From: Edwardsiella tarda ATCC 15947 = NBRC 105688
Lineage (GTDB): Bacteria; Pseudomonadota; Gammaproteobacteria; Enterobacterales; Enterobacteriaceae
Length of the DNA: 64,000 nucleotides
Assembly (NCBI RefSeq): GCF_003113495.2
Contig: NZ_CP084506.1
Coordinates: 1,302,001 to 1,366,000, forward strand
Reading direction: 5' to 3'
The notes below the pieces were generated by a model. That model ran no database searches. It had not been told where the DNA came from and saw nothing but the letters and a program-made list of their open reading frames with translations. A program made the position numbers and the translations under genes. Shown piece by piece: positions 19,261-28,288 of the stretch. Position 1 is the stretch's first letter. Every line of letters begins with the position of its first letter.

Positions 19261-19714
19261 TATTCAGCGTACCAGCGTACGCCCCGTTTACGGCCTGGCG
19301 CATGTGTCTAGGCACGCGATGCGCCCAGGTCGGCCTACGTGGCCTGACGTAGGTAACGATGCGTCGAGGATGCACTATCTTCGCGCGTGTGCGCCATCGT
19401 CCTCTCTTTTTCCCCACTGCCGCGTTAAGGATGAGCTGGCCAGCGAGTGGGACCCACACCATCCCGATCGAGATGGGCATGCTGTTGCTCCACCATGAAT
19501 GACGTCCTGCGCTCGTCCTCGCGCCCATCGGCCCCCTCCACTATGGCAGAGGTTAATCGCTCGGCCGACTTGCCGCTGTCGCCTGCCTCAATGCGATGTG
19601 CTGGGGGTGTCGATGTCGCGCTTTCCCTGCGGCGGTGCCCGCACTGCTGTGCCGTGCTGAGGTGATCGCGGGGGACAAGTCGGCACAATGTCCTTTTGCC
19701 GAGGAGGGGAGGCG
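19261..19714. other. ihfB-comEC intergenic region
   Basis: About 450 bases with no ORF that has both a ribosome site and family resemblance. A small hairpin (CCTACGT 19334-19340, ACGTAGG 19347-19353) is present. Base composition is GC-rich, unlike most gaps here, so it may be decayed coding sequence. Confidence 0.45.
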
Positions 19715-21988
19715 ATGGGGGCGGCGACGGCATTAGGTTACCTGGCGGCCGGCATGTTGCCGTTACTCTGGCTGACGACGCTACCCACGCGTGGGGCTTC
19801 GTTACTGCTGCTGATCTTCGGGCTGGCGGCGGCTTGCTGGCATCATCCCTGGTTACTGCGTCTGGGTTTACTGAGTCTGGGGTTGCTCTGGGGCAGCGAG
19901 CGGGCGCAACTGGCGTTACAACCGTTAACCTATGCGGATCGTCAGGTGACGCTAGAGGGGCGGATCGAGACACCCTACTTAGGCGAGGAGACGTCGCGCC
20001 ACGCGCTCTACCTGTGGGTCACACGCCTCGATGCGCGAACCATTGCGCCATTCCGTCTACGGCTCTATTGGAACGCGACGCGCTTCCCCTATGCCGCCGG
20101 ACAACGCTGGCGTATCACGCTGACCCCACGGGCGTTGCATGGCTCGCTCAATCCGGCGGGGTTCGATCGCCAACGCCATCAGTTGGCGCAGGGGGTGGTA
20201 TTGAGTGGGACGCCCCGTCGTTACCAGCGTCTCGATGCTCAGCGTTCGCTACGCCAGCGTGCCATCGATCAGGCCTGCGCACGTTGGGGAACGCATCCCG
20301 CCTTCCCACTGTTATTGGCCTTGGTGTATGGCGAGCGGGGGCGTTTGACGAGCGAGCAGCAGGCGCTGTTGCGTCATAGCGGGATTCTGCATCTGCTGGC
20401 GATCTCGGGGTTACATATCGCCTTGGCCGCGGGGTTCGCCGCCGCTCTCTGGCGACTCCTCTGCCTCGGCTTACCGCTGCGCTGGCAGACGCCGTACCCG
20501 CCTCTGCTGTTGGCCTTGTCTGCCGCCTGGGGGTATGCCTGGCTGGCCGGTTTGTCGCCGCCGACACTGCGTGCCGCGCTGATGGTGACGCTGTACCTGG
20601 TATGGCGCTGGGGTGGGCGCCAGGCGGCACCGCGCGATATCTTGACCCTGACACTGTCCTTAACATTATTGCTCGATCCGCTGTTGCTGTTATCCAGCGC
20701 ATTATGGCTGTCGCTGGGCGCGGTGGCGGCCTTATTGCTCTGGCACGATGGCTGGCCGTTTCGCCCACGTTGGCGCTGGGCAGGGTGTAACGCGCTGGGG
20801 CGATTGTTACATCTCCAATGGGGATTATTGCTGCTGTTGACGCCGTTACAGCTGCTGTTATTCCATGGACTCAGCTGGAGCGCGCCAGGGGTCAATCTGC
20901 TGGCGGTGCCGTTGGTATCATTGGCGGTGATACCGTTGGCGTTGGCGGGATTACTCCTGACACTCGTGGTGTCGCCGACGCTGGGCGCGCTGGCCTGGCA
21001 GGCCGCGTTGTGGTTGCTCGATGGATTATTGGCGCTGTTGACTCGCCTGCCCGATGGGTGGCTCTATCTGTCTGAGCCGACATTACTGGCGGCCTGCTGG
21101 GTGCCGTTGATGGTGCTACTGTGGTCATGGCGCCAGGATGGATGGGATGCCGGGCATGCGTTATTGGCGAGCCTGTTGGCGTTGACGGGGCCGCTCGCGG
21201 AACGCGCTGAGGCTGAGGCGACGGGCTGGCGGGTGGAGATGATAGATGTCGGGCATGGCCTAGCGGTGCTGATCCAGCGTCATGGTCACGCCTTGCTGTA
21301 CGATACCGGTGGGCGCTGGCCGGGGGGCGATGCGGCGCGTCAGACCTTACTGCCTTACCTACGTTGGCGCGGCCTGATCCTGGATGGGATGATCATCAGC
21401 CACGCCGATAGCGACCATGCCGGAGGGCGTGCCAGCCTACAGAGGGCCTATCCGTTAGCGTGGGTCGCGTCGCCCGATCCTGCCGATCGTCCATGCCGTC
21501 AAGGGCTACACGCCTATTGGCGGGGGTTGCGCCTGGCGTTTCTTTGGCCTCCTCGCCCGGTAGCGACGCCACGTAATAATGATTCTTGTGTGCTGCGTTT
21601 GCAGGGGCCGGGTGGGGCGCTGTTGTTGACTGGGGACATCGAGGCGATCAGTGAACAGGCCTTGGTCGCCAGCGGTGCTTCGCTGCGAGCTGCGCTGCTA
21701 CAGGTTCCCCATCATGGCAGCGCGACCTCTTCGTCGCCCGCTTTGCTACAGGCGGTACGTCCCGCTGTCGCCTTGGCCTCGGCCGCGCGCTACTCCGCGT
21801 GGCGCTTTCCGGCGCCGGCGGTACGCCAACGTTATCGTCAGCAAGGGATCGCCTGGCATGATAGCGCTCATGACGGGATGATCCGCGTCGACTTTTCCAG
21901 CGCGGGCTGGCAGATCCGCGCTCAACGCTCACAAATAGATGCACACTGGTATCATGCTTGGTTTGGCGTTACTGAACATAACGGGTAA
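19715..21988 (+). CDS. ycaI: ComEC/Rec2-family membrane protein (YcaI)
   Basis: The protein (757 residues) has N-terminal membrane helices, a ComEC competence domain (FPLLLALVYGERGRLTSEQ then LLRHSGILHLLAISGLHIAL, about residues 195-240) and many further helices. A C-terminal metallo-beta-lactamase-like domain carries SHADSDHAGG near residue 565. ComEC proteins form the inner-membrane channel for single-stranded DNA uptake. An ATG lies nine codons upstream (19688), but GAGGAGGGGAGG directly precedes ATG 19715, which I take as the start. msbA follows after 36 bases. Confidence 0.93.
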   Translation: MGAATALGYLAAGMLPLLWLTTLPTRGASLLLLIFGLAAACWHHPWLLRLGLLSLGLLWGSERAQLALQPLTYADRQVTLEGRIETPYLGEETSRHALYLWVTRLDARTIAPFRLRLYWNATRFPYAAGQRWRITLTPRALHGSLNPAGFDRQRHQLAQGVVLSGTPRRYQRLDAQRSLRQRAIDQACARWGTHPAFPLLLALVYGERGRLTSEQQALLRHSGILHLLAISGLHIALAAGFAAALWRLLCLGLPLRWQTPYPPLLLALSAAWGYAWLAGLSPPTLRAALMVTLYLVWRWGGRQAAPRDILTLTLSLTLLLDPLLLLSSALWLSLGAVAALLLWHDGWPFRPRWRWAGCNALGRLLHLQWGLLLLLTPLQLLLFHGLSWSAPGVNLLAVPLVSLAVIPLALAGLLLTLVVSPTLGALAWQAALWLLDGLLALLTRLPDGWLYLSEPTLLAACWVPLMVLLWSWRQDGWDAGHALLASLLALTGPLAERAEAEATGWRVEMIDVGHGLAVLIQRHGHALLYDTGGRWPGGDAARQTLLPYLRWRGLILDGMIISHADSDHAGGRASLQRAYPLAWVASPDPADRPCRQGLHAYWRGLRLAFLWPPRPVATPRNNDSCVLRLQGPGGALLLTGDIEAISEQALVASGASLRAALLQVPHHGSATSSSPALLQAVRPAVALASAARYSAWRFPAPAVRQRYRQQGIAWHDSAHDGMIRVDFSSAGWQIRAQRSQIDAHWYHAWFGVTEHNG

Positions 21989-22024
21989 AATAATCCGCTG
22001 TTTCATTCTTAACTGGTTTATTAC

Positions 22025-23779
22025 ATGCTGCATGATAAAGATCTCTCGACCTGGCAGACCTTTCGCCGCCTGTGGCCGATGATCAACCCTTTCAAGGCTG
22101 GGCTCATTGTGGCCTCGGTCGCGTTGGTGATCAATGCCGCCAGCGATGCCTACATGCTGTCGCTATTGAAGCCGTTGCTGGACGATGGCTTCGGTAAGAC
22201 CGGCTCCGACATCTTGAGGTGGATGCCGTTTGTCGTGATCGGGCTGATGGTGATCCGGGGTATCTCCGGGTTTGTCTCCTCCTATTGTGTCTCTTGGGTG
22301 TCCGGCAAGGTGGTGATGAATATGCGCCGCAAGCTGTTTTCCCACATGATGGGGATGCCGGTCTCTTTCTTCGATCAGCAGTCGACCGGTACGCTCCTGT
22401 CGCGTATCACCTACGACTCCGAGCAAGTCGCCTCGTCGGCATCGGGTGCCCTGATCACCGTGGTGCGCGAGGGTGCCTCGATCATCGCCTTATTCTGCCT
22501 GATGTTCTATTACAGCTGGCAGTTGTCGGTGATCCTGATCGTGTTGGCGCCGATCGTGTCGTTCGCTATCCGTTATGTCTCCAAGCGTTTCCGCAACATC
22601 AGTAAGAATATGCAGAACTCGATGGGGCAGGTGACGGCCAGTGCCGAGCAGATGTTGAAGGGGCACAAAGAGGTGTTGATCTTCGGCGGACAGCAGGTCG
22701 AAAGTGAGCGCTTCAACAAGGTCAGCAACCACATGCGTCAGCAGAGCATGAAGATGGTGACGGCCTCGTCGATCTCCGATCCGATCATCCAGTTGATCGC
22801 CTCGTTTTCGCTGGCCTTCGTGCTGTATGCCGCCAGCTTCCCGAGCGTGATGGAGACCTTGACCGCCGGGACCATCACCGTGGTGTTCTCCTCGATGATC
22901 GCCCTGATGCGCCCACTGAAGTCGCTGACTAACGTCAACTCCCAGTTCCAGCGTGGGATGGCGGCGTGTCAGACACTGTTTGCCATTCTGGATATGGAGC
23001 AGGAGAAGGACGAAGGTAAACTCGTCCTGACCGCCGATCATGCCAAGGGCGATATCCATTTTGAGCAGGTGACCTTTACCTATCAGGGCAAAGAGGCGCC
23101 GGCGTTGCGGGATATCAGCTTGACCATCCCGGCCAATAAGACGGTCGCGCTGGTTGGCCGCTCCGGATCCGGCAAGTCGACCATCGCCCATTTAATGACG
23201 CGTTTCTACGATATCCAACAGGGTAAGATCCTGATCGATGGCCATGATTTGCGTGAATATACCTTGAGCTCGCTGCGTGATCAGGTGGCGTTGGTTTCGC
23301 AGAGCGTGCATCTGTTTAACGATACCATCGCGAACAACATCGCCTATGCGCGTGACCACGTCTACACGCGTGAGCAGATTGAGCATGCGGCTCGTCTGGC
23401 CTATGCGATGGACTTTATCGACAAGATGCCGCAGGGCTTGGATACCATCATCGGCGAGAATGGCGTGATGCTGTCCGGTGGCCAGCGTCAGCGTATCGCC
23501 ATCGCGCGTGCGCTGTTACGCGATTGCCCGATTCTGATCCTCGACGAGGCCACCTCGGCGTTGGATACCGAGTCGGAGCGAGCCATTCAGGCGGCGTTGG
23601 ACGAGTTGCAGAAGAACCGTACCTCGCTGGTCATCGCGCATCGCTTGTCGACCATCGAAAACGCCGACGAGATCCTGGTGGTGGAAGACGGCTGTATCGT
23701 AGAGCGTGGCGCTCACCGAACCCTGCTGGATAAGGGAGGCGTCTACGCCCAGCTTTATCGGATGCAGTTCGGCCAATGA
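22025..23779 (+). CDS. msbA: Lipid A/phospholipid flippase MsbA (ABC exporter)
   Basis: The 584-residue half-transporter has six membrane helices (residues 1-320) and a nucleotide-binding domain with Walker [10 protein letters not shown], signature [16 protein letters not shown], Walker [13 protein letters not shown] and the H-loop His in [13 protein letters not shown]. It moves core-lipid A across the inner membrane using ATP. lpxK overlaps its end by four bases (ATGA), so the pair is translationally coupled, as in E. coli. Confidence 0.98.
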   Translation: MLHDKDLSTWQTFRRLWPMINPFKAGLIVASVALVINAASDAYMLSLLKPLLDDGFGKTGSDILRWMPFVVIGLMVIRGISGFVSSYCVSWVSGKVVMNMRRKLFSHMMGMPVSFFDQQSTGTLLSRITYDSEQVASSASGALITVVREGASIIALFCLMFYYSWQLSVILIVLAPIVSFAIRYVSKRFRNISKNMQNSMGQVTASAEQMLKGHKEVLIFGGQQVESERFNKVSNHMRQQSMKMVTASSISDPIIQLIASFSLAFVLYAASFPSVMETLTAGTITVVFSSMIALMRPLKSLTNVNSQFQRGMAACQTLFAILDMEQEKDEGKLVLTADHAKGDIHFEQVTFTYQGKEAPALRDISLTIPANKTVALVGRSGSGKSTIAHLMTRFYDIQQGKILIDGHDLREYTLSSLRDQVALVSQSVHLFNDTIANNIAYARDHVYTREQIEHAARLAYAMDFIDKMPQGLDTIIGENGVMLSGGQRQRIAIARALLRDCPILILDEATSALDTESERAIQAALDELQKNRTSLVIAHRLSTIENADEILVVEDGCIVERGAHRTLLDKGGVYAQLYRMQFGQ

Positions 23780-24771
23780 TCGCGCGTATCTGGTCTGGGC
23801 GCTCACCGCTTTACCTATTGCTGCTGCCTTTCTCCTGGTTGTACGGTCTGATCGCCTGGTTACGCCGCCAGGCTTATCGGCGTGGTTGGCGGGCGGTGTG
23901 GCGCGCGCCATTGCCGGTGGTGGTGGTCGGCAACCTGACGGCGGGTGGTAACGGCAAGACACCGCTGGTGATCTGGTTGGTCGAGCAGCTACAGCAGCGC
24001 GGCTACCGGGTCGGGGTGGTCTCGCGCGGTTATGGCGGTCATGCGGCGCACTATCCGCTGGTGTTGGATAGCACGACGACCAGTCAGGCGTGCGGCGATG
24101 AGCCGTTACTGATCGCTCAACGTACCGGGGCTCGCGTGGCGGTGGCTCCCCAGCGTAGCGCCGCGATTCAAGCGCTGTTGACGCAAGGGGCGTTGGATGT
24201 GGTGATCACCGACGATGGCTTGCAACATTACGCGCTAGCGCGCGACATGGAGCTGGTGGTGGTCGATGGCGTCCGTCGTTTCGGCAATGGCTGGTGGCTA
24301 CCGGCAGGGCCGATGCGTGAGCGGGCTTGCCGACTGAAGACGGTCGATGCGGTGATCGTTAACGGAGGGGCGGCGCATCCCGGCGAGATCCCGATGACGC
24401 TCTGCGGTACGACCCTGGTCAATCTTCGTAGCGGTGAACGGTGCGATGCCGCGATGCTGACGGGGGAGGTGGTAGCGATGGCGGGTATCGGCCACCCACC
24501 ACGCTTCTTCCAGACGTTGATGCAGCTAGGGCTGACGCTACAGGCGACGCATGCCTTCGCCGATCATCAGTCCTATCAAGCCTCGACGCTGGCGGCGCTG
24601 ACGCCGCAGGGGCAGGCGTTGCTGATGACGGAGAAAGACGCGGTGAAGTGCCGTGCCTTTGCCCAAGATAATTGGTGGTACCTTCCCGTGAGCGCCGACT
24701 TGCCTCCGGCGGAGGGCGAGGCGTTATTGGCGCGTATCGCCGCGCTGATCGCTCGGCGGCGCGCTATCTGA
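23776..24771 (+). CDS. lpxK: Tetraacyldisaccharide 4'-kinase
   Basis: The 331-residue protein is a membrane-associated P-loop kinase that adds the 4'-phosphate of lipid A. An N-terminal hydrophobic helix ([16 protein letters not shown]) is followed by [17 protein letters not shown] (Walker A, about residues 54-70), SRGYGGHA near 80 and the [11 protein letters not shown] block near 145. It starts within the msbA stop (ATGA overlap). A weak hairpin follows; in E. coli ycaQ would come next, but here two cold-shock genes do. Confidence 0.97.
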   Translation: MIARIWSGRSPLYLLLLPFSWLYGLIAWLRRQAYRRGWRAVWRAPLPVVVVGNLTAGGNGKTPLVIWLVEQLQQRGYRVGVVSRGYGGHAAHYPLVLDSTTTSQACGDEPLLIAQRTGARVAVAPQRSAAIQALLTQGALDVVITDDGLQHYALARDMELVVVDGVRRFGNGWWLPAGPMRERACRLKTVDAVIVNGGAAHPGEIPMTLCGTTLVNLRSGERCDAAMLTGEVVAMAGIGHPPRFFQTLMQLGLTLQATHAFADHQSYQASTLAALTPQGQALLMTEKDAVKCRAFAQDNWWYLPVSADLPPAEGEALLARIAALIARRRAI

Positions 24772-24784
24772 GGCTGGCTGGATA

Positions 24785-24807
24785 CCCCCGTCGATGGTCG
24801 GCGGGGG
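24785..24807 (+). terminator. Hairpin after lpxK
   Basis: CCCCCGTCG and CGGCGGGGG pair with one mismatch around a short loop, 13 bases after the lpxK stop. A weak T tract follows. Confidence 0.5.
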
Positions 24808-25076
24808 ACATTTAGTGGTTTTATGTCTCCACAGAGAGATTTTCAGAGAAAAAACGTCTTGCTCAATCGTCAGCTTTATGCGTAAATGGTGTTGGCCTGT
24901 AAAACAGACCCGATTTATGTACGACATGAGAATAATGCTGTTACTCTTTTAAGACGTTATCCTTGGTGATTCCGCTTGTTCGAGAGCCCTCTTCTTAGTG
25001 CCACCCATAAGTTAGTTTCTGCATTCGGCCTAACCCCCCGATGGGGCAATTTCAGTTAAAATTTAAGGTAATTCAA
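24808..25076. other. Upstream region and probable long leader of the first cold-shock gene
   Basis: About 270 bases without an ORF, AT-rich between 24820 and 24960. Cold-shock genes typically have long structured 5' leaders, and the stretch just before the start (AATTTAAGGTAATTCAA) resembles csp leaders. The transcription start is not identifiable by eye. Confidence 0.45.
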
Positions 25077-25286
25077 ATGTCTAAGAAGACTGGTCAGGTA
25101 AAGTGGTTTAACGAAAGCAAAGGCTTCGGCTTTATCGAGCAGCATGACGGCGGTAAAGATGTATTCGTACATTTCTCTGCCATCACCGGTGACGGTTTCA
25201 AAACGTTGGCTGAAGGCCAGCGTGTAGAGTACACCATTCAGGACAGCCCGCGCGGGCCGGCTGCCGCCAACGTCGTCGCTCTGTAA
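25077..25286 (+). CDS. cspE: Cold-shock protein of the CspC/CspE type
   Basis: A 69-residue single cold-shock domain with intact RNA-binding motifs: KGFGFI (RNP1) and VFVHFSAI (RNP2). It starts [14 protein letters not shown] and ends [11 protein letters not shown]. CspC/CspE proteins bind single-stranded RNA and act as RNA chaperones and antiterminators. ATG 25077 has AAGGTA upstream; the 12-codon longer frame has no support. The symbol is by similarity; CspC and CspE are hard to separate by eye. It replaces ycaQ between lpxK and ycaR. Confidence 0.85.
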   Translation: MSKKTGQVKWFNESKGFGFIEQHDGGKDVFVHFSAITGDGFKTLAEGQRVEYTIQDSPRGPAAANVVAL

Positions 25287-25363
25287 TTACACGGTGTGAC
25301 ACGTGACAACGCACAATCGTTAGCTCGGCGACCTCTTCGCTGGTGACGTGCGTTGTTCTCGAG

Positions 25364-25390
25364 AAAGCCCGCCTTAATGGTGGGCTTTTT
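25364..25390 (+). terminator. Intrinsic terminator of the first cold-shock gene
   Basis: AAAGCCCGCC, loop TTAA, then TGGTGGGCTTTTTG: a 9-10 bp stem with one mismatch and a T-run, about 78 bases after the stop. Confidence 0.75.
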
Positions 25391-25503
25391 GTTTATTTGG
25401 GATTCACCAAGGCTCAACGGAGTTGATAACGATAACTTGATAGAGCATGACCACCCAGAGCGGGCACTGCCGGCGCGGGTGTAGAGAAAGAAGGATAAAA
25501 ATA

Positions 25504-25713
25504 ATGACATTAAAGATGGGTTTCGTGAAGTGGTATGACCCGAGTGCGGGTCTGGGTGTCATCTCTCCCCTCGATGGTGGGGATGATCTGTATGTTAGCC
25601 GTACCGCTATCGCCAGCTCACGCAATAAGCTACTGCGTGAGGGGCAACGGGTCGAGTTTTCGACACCGCGTGGTCGCCGCAGCCAGATCGCCGAAGATGT
25701 GATCGCCTACTGA
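25504..25713 (+). CDS. Divergent cold-shock-domain protein with altered RNA-binding motifs
   Basis: This 69-residue protein aligns with the cold-shock domain over its whole length (MGFVKWYDPSAGLGVISPLDGGDDLYVSRTAI then LREGQRVEF). The RNP1 equivalent is AGLGVI instead of KGFGFI, and RNP2 is LYVSRTAI instead of VFVHFSAI. Several aromatic residues that stack on nucleic acid are therefore lost. ATG 25504 is preceded by AAGAAGGAT; the longer frame from 25447 lacks a ribosome site. It sits 217 bases after a canonical csp gene. Like CspF/CspH of E. coli it may have lost general RNA binding; its real function is unknown. Confidence 0.75.
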   Translation: MTLKMGFVKWYDPSAGLGVISPLDGGDDLYVSRTAIASSRNKLLREGQRVEFSTPRGRRSQIAEDVIAY

Positions 25714-25976
25714 TGTACCGTGCAGCCAGCGTTTTCCCTACTTGTTTCACCGCTGGCTGCTGATAGTCCCTCCTGTTTACTCCCGTTACACCGACCTTTT
25801 CCCCACCCCTGTTGTATCCCATCCCCGACTGACGTGTATCGATGAGTGTGTCCGCGACGGCGGCGATTATGTGAACCAAGCAGAAACGGCACGTGTCAAC
25901 GGATGATAAATTCCCTCGAAGGGGGTATGCTAACGCCACTTGTGGATAGCAAATTGGTAGCTAGGACCCTTTACAC

Positions 25977-26153
25977 ATGGATCACCGTTTACTCGAGATT
26001 GTTGCCTGCCCCGTCTGTAACGGAAAGCTCGTGTTTGACCAAGAGCATCAGGAGCTGGTTTGTAAGATCGACCGTTTGGCCTTCCCACTGCGTGATGGCA
26101 TCCCCGTGATGTTGGAGTGTGAGGCTCGTACTTTGCCATTGGAAGAGAACTGA
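25977..26153 (+). CDS. ycaR: YcaR, small Trm112-like protein
   Basis: This 58-residue protein ([20 protein letters not shown]...) matches E. coli YcaR (60 residues). A CPVC knuckle near residues 11-14 is present but the second zinc pair is not, as is usual in the enterobacterial form. Its TGA overlaps the kdsB ATG by one base (TGATG), so the two genes are coupled. Function is unknown; the family resembles Trm112 methyltransferase activators. Confidence 0.94.
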   Translation: MDHRLLEIVACPVCNGKLVFDQEHQELVCKIDRLAFPLRDGIPVMLECEARTLPLEEN

Positions 26154-26905
26154 TGAGTTTTATTGCGATTATCCCCTCGCGTTATGCCTCGACCCGCCTG
26201 CCGGGTAAACCGTTGGCCGATATCGCGGGTAAGCCGATGGTCGTGCGGGTGATGGAGCAGGCCCGAGCCTCTGGAGCCCATCGCGTGATCGTCGCGACGG
26301 ATCACCCTGAGGTGCAGCAAGCCGTGTTGCAGGCCGGAGGCGAGGTGTGCATGACGCGCGCCGATCATCACTCTGGGACGGAGCGCTTGGCCGAGGTCGT
26401 GGAGCGTTGTGGCTTCGCCGACGATGACATCATCGTTAACGTGCAGGGCGATGAGCCCTTGATTCCACCGGCGATTATTCGTCAGGTGGCCGAAAACCTG
26501 GCGCGCAGTGAGGCCGGGATGGCGACCTTGGCGGTACCGATCCATGAGGCGGCCGAGGCGTTTAATCCGAATGCGGTGAAGGTGGTGCGTGACCATCAGG
26601 GCTATGCCCTTTACTTCTCCCGCGCCACGATTCCTTGGGATCGTGAGCGTTTCGCCGCCTCACAGGCGCAGATCGGCGAGAGTTTCCTACGCCATATCGG
26701 TATTTACGCTTACCGGGCGGGTTTTATCCGCCGTTATGTCACCTGGGCACCCAGTGAGCTGGAGCAGATCGAGATGCTGGAGCAACTGCGCGTGTTGTGG
26801 CATGGTGAGAAGATCCATGTGGATGTGGCGTTGCAGGTGCCGGGGCCGGGGGTCGATACCCCGGAGGATCTCGCCTGTGTGCGCGCCATCGTGGCACAAG
26901 GCTGA
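26153..26905 (+). CDS. kdsB: CMP-KDO synthetase (3-deoxy-manno-octulosonate cytidylyltransferase)
   Basis: The 250-residue enzyme activates KDO with CTP for lipopolysaccharide inner-core synthesis. It has the nucleotidyltransferase N-terminus [18 protein letters not shown], the [10 protein letters not shown] metal-binding segment near residue 100 and [11 protein letters not shown] near 181. It is coupled to ycaR. A strong terminator follows. Confidence 0.97.
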   Translation: MSFIAIIPSRYASTRLPGKPLADIAGKPMVVRVMEQARASGAHRVIVATDHPEVQQAVLQAGGEVCMTRADHHSGTERLAEVVERCGFADDDIIVNVQGDEPLIPPAIIRQVAENLARSEAGMATLAVPIHEAAEAFNPNAVKVVRDHQGYALYFSRATIPWDRERFAASQAQIGESFLRHIGIYAYRAGFIRRYVTWAPSELEQIEMLEQLRVLWHGEKIHVDVALQVPGPGVDTPEDLACVRAIVAQG

Positions 26906-26925
26906 ATGGTCAGTTAACCGAAGAG

Positions 26926-26951
26926 AAAAGCGTGCGATTGCACGCTTTTTT
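26926..26951 (+). terminator. Intrinsic terminator of ycaR-kdsB
   Basis: AAAAGCGTGC, loop GATT, GCACGCTTTTTT: a perfect 10-bp stem with T-run, 20 bases after the kdsB stop. Confidence 0.9.
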
Positions 26952-27025
26952 GATCTTACTGGGCGTGTGATCGGCGATTTTTGCTCATGATAGATCGAGA
27001 CGACGAGCCGATAAGGGAGGCGGGG

Positions 27026-27919
27026 ATGGAGGCACTGAGGGCGGAATTGAGCGCGGCGTTGGGTGAGCCCATCGGCCGTATGGAGCAGATCAGCGAGCAG
27101 CCTTATGCCTATCTGTATGCCCTCTATACTCGCCAGGGCGCGGCGATCCCGCTGGTTGCCAAGAGCTATCTATGCGCCGGCGTGGCGCAGCAAGAGGCCT
27201 ACAAGCTGTCGATGCTGGCGCGCCAGGGGACGGTGCGTCTGCCGGCGGTATTCGGCGTGCTCACCACCTGTCAGGCGCCGTTTCAGGAGATCTTGCTGAT
27301 CGAGCGGCTGCGCGGTGTCGCCGCCGAGGCACCGGCACGTAACCCGGCGCGTTGGGAGAGTCTGAAGGAGCAGATTGTCGAGGGGCTGTTGGCGTGGCAC
27401 CGGATCGATAGCCACGGTTGTGTGGGGAATGTCGATAGCGTGCAGGAGAACGGCTGGCCACAGTGGTATCAGCAGCGCGTAACGGTGATCTGGTCGTTGT
27501 TGGATGCGGCGCGTATGGGCGCGCTCTCGATGCCGGTACGCCGCGCCCTGTTCCGTAGCCAGGCGCAGCTGGATATGCTGTTCAATGGCTTCGACGATAG
27601 CGCGGTCTTGGTGCATGGTAACTTGACGCTACGCAGCATCCTGAAAGATAGTCGTAGCGATCAGCTGCTGGCGATGCTCAATCCCGGAATGACGCTATGG
27701 GCCCCGCGCGAATACGATCTGTTCCGTCTCAGCGAGGATGAGCCGTCGGCCGATCTGCTGGCGAGTTATCTCCGTAAGGCACCGGTCAGCGAAGCGTTTA
27801 TGGCACGGCGCTGGCTGTACATGCTATGGGAGGCGACTAACCGCTACCTGCATACGGGTGTGCAAGAGCAGGCGGTATTGACGCGCGCCGCCCAGCAGTT
27901 GCTTCCCTGGTTGGGCTAA
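27026..27919 (+). CDS. ycbJ: YcbJ, kinase-like (aminoglycoside phosphotransferase-fold) protein
   Basis: From ATG 27026 the protein is 297 residues, exactly the E. coli YcbJ length, and a GGGAGG site sits 7 bases upstream; the frame stays open to 26981 but those codons are not conserved. It contains VHGNLTLRSILKDSRSDQLLAML, resembling the HxN catalytic loop of APH-type kinases, and LWAPREYDLFRL where a metal-binding Asp follows. The substrate is unknown. Syntenic between kdsB and elyC. Confidence 0.9.
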   Translation: MEALRAELSAALGEPIGRMEQISEQPYAYLYALYTRQGAAIPLVAKSYLCAGVAQQEAYKLSMLARQGTVRLPAVFGVLTTCQAPFQEILLIERLRGVAAEAPARNPARWESLKEQIVEGLLAWHRIDSHGCVGNVDSVQENGWPQWYQQRVTVIWSLLDAARMGALSMPVRRALFRSQAQLDMLFNGFDDSAVLVHGNLTLRSILKDSRSDQLLAMLNPGMTLWAPREYDLFRLSEDEPSADLLASYLRKAPVSEAFMARRWLYMLWEATNRYLHTGVQEQAVLTRAAQQLLPWLG

Positions 27920-28288
27920 TCGCGCGCATTGCCCGCGTCGCTGCGCGGGTAATCACTTTGAGCCAATCGTTGCAGAAATGATACGCCGCGCTACCACTTT
28001 GATAGCGTCGAGCAAACGTTTAACCTTTCGTGCCCCCTCATCGGCACCATCCTGCGCTTACCGCGGGGATAAATGTGACTCCCTCCTCAAATCTCGTTTC
28101 ACTTTTACCTGACTGACGTTTTAACCGTTAAACGCGCACGCTCTGTGCATGGTGATAGGACTATCGTCCGCCACCGGGTGGGCGATCTGCGTGCCATGAT
28201 CGATGCACCCGATGAATCAGGGGAAGCGTATGCCTCTCGAATCGTAGCCGGCGGCCGTCGCCGTCGTGCCGTAAGGAGTGATGAGTCC
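27920..28288. other. Regulatory gap before the purine permease gene
   Basis: About 370 bases: a hairpin (GCCCGCG with GCGCGGGT) at 27929-27950 near the ycbJ stop, and a PurR-like palindrome at 28010-28025. The frame of the permease is open through the last part (from 28145), but those codons show no family resemblance. I see no purine-riboswitch core. Confidence 0.5.
28010..28025. promoter_or_regulatory. PurR-like operator
   Basis: GAGCAAACGTTTAACC contains the central GCAAACGTTT of the PurR consensus (ANGCAANCGNTTNCNT), with mismatches only at the outer positions. It lies about 265 bases upstream of the purine permease start and would link both purine genes to the PurR regulon. Confidence 0.5.

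Noticed and set aside
19425..19973. Minus-strand frame across the start of comEC
   Set aside because: Low-complexity Pro/Arg/Thr translation typical of antisense GC-rich DNA; overlaps the comEC start and its ribosome site.
27920..28288. Purine riboswitch upstream of the permease gene
   Set aside because: No three-way-junction core with the conserved loop and pyrimidine sequences is visible; a PurR-like site explains regulation better.
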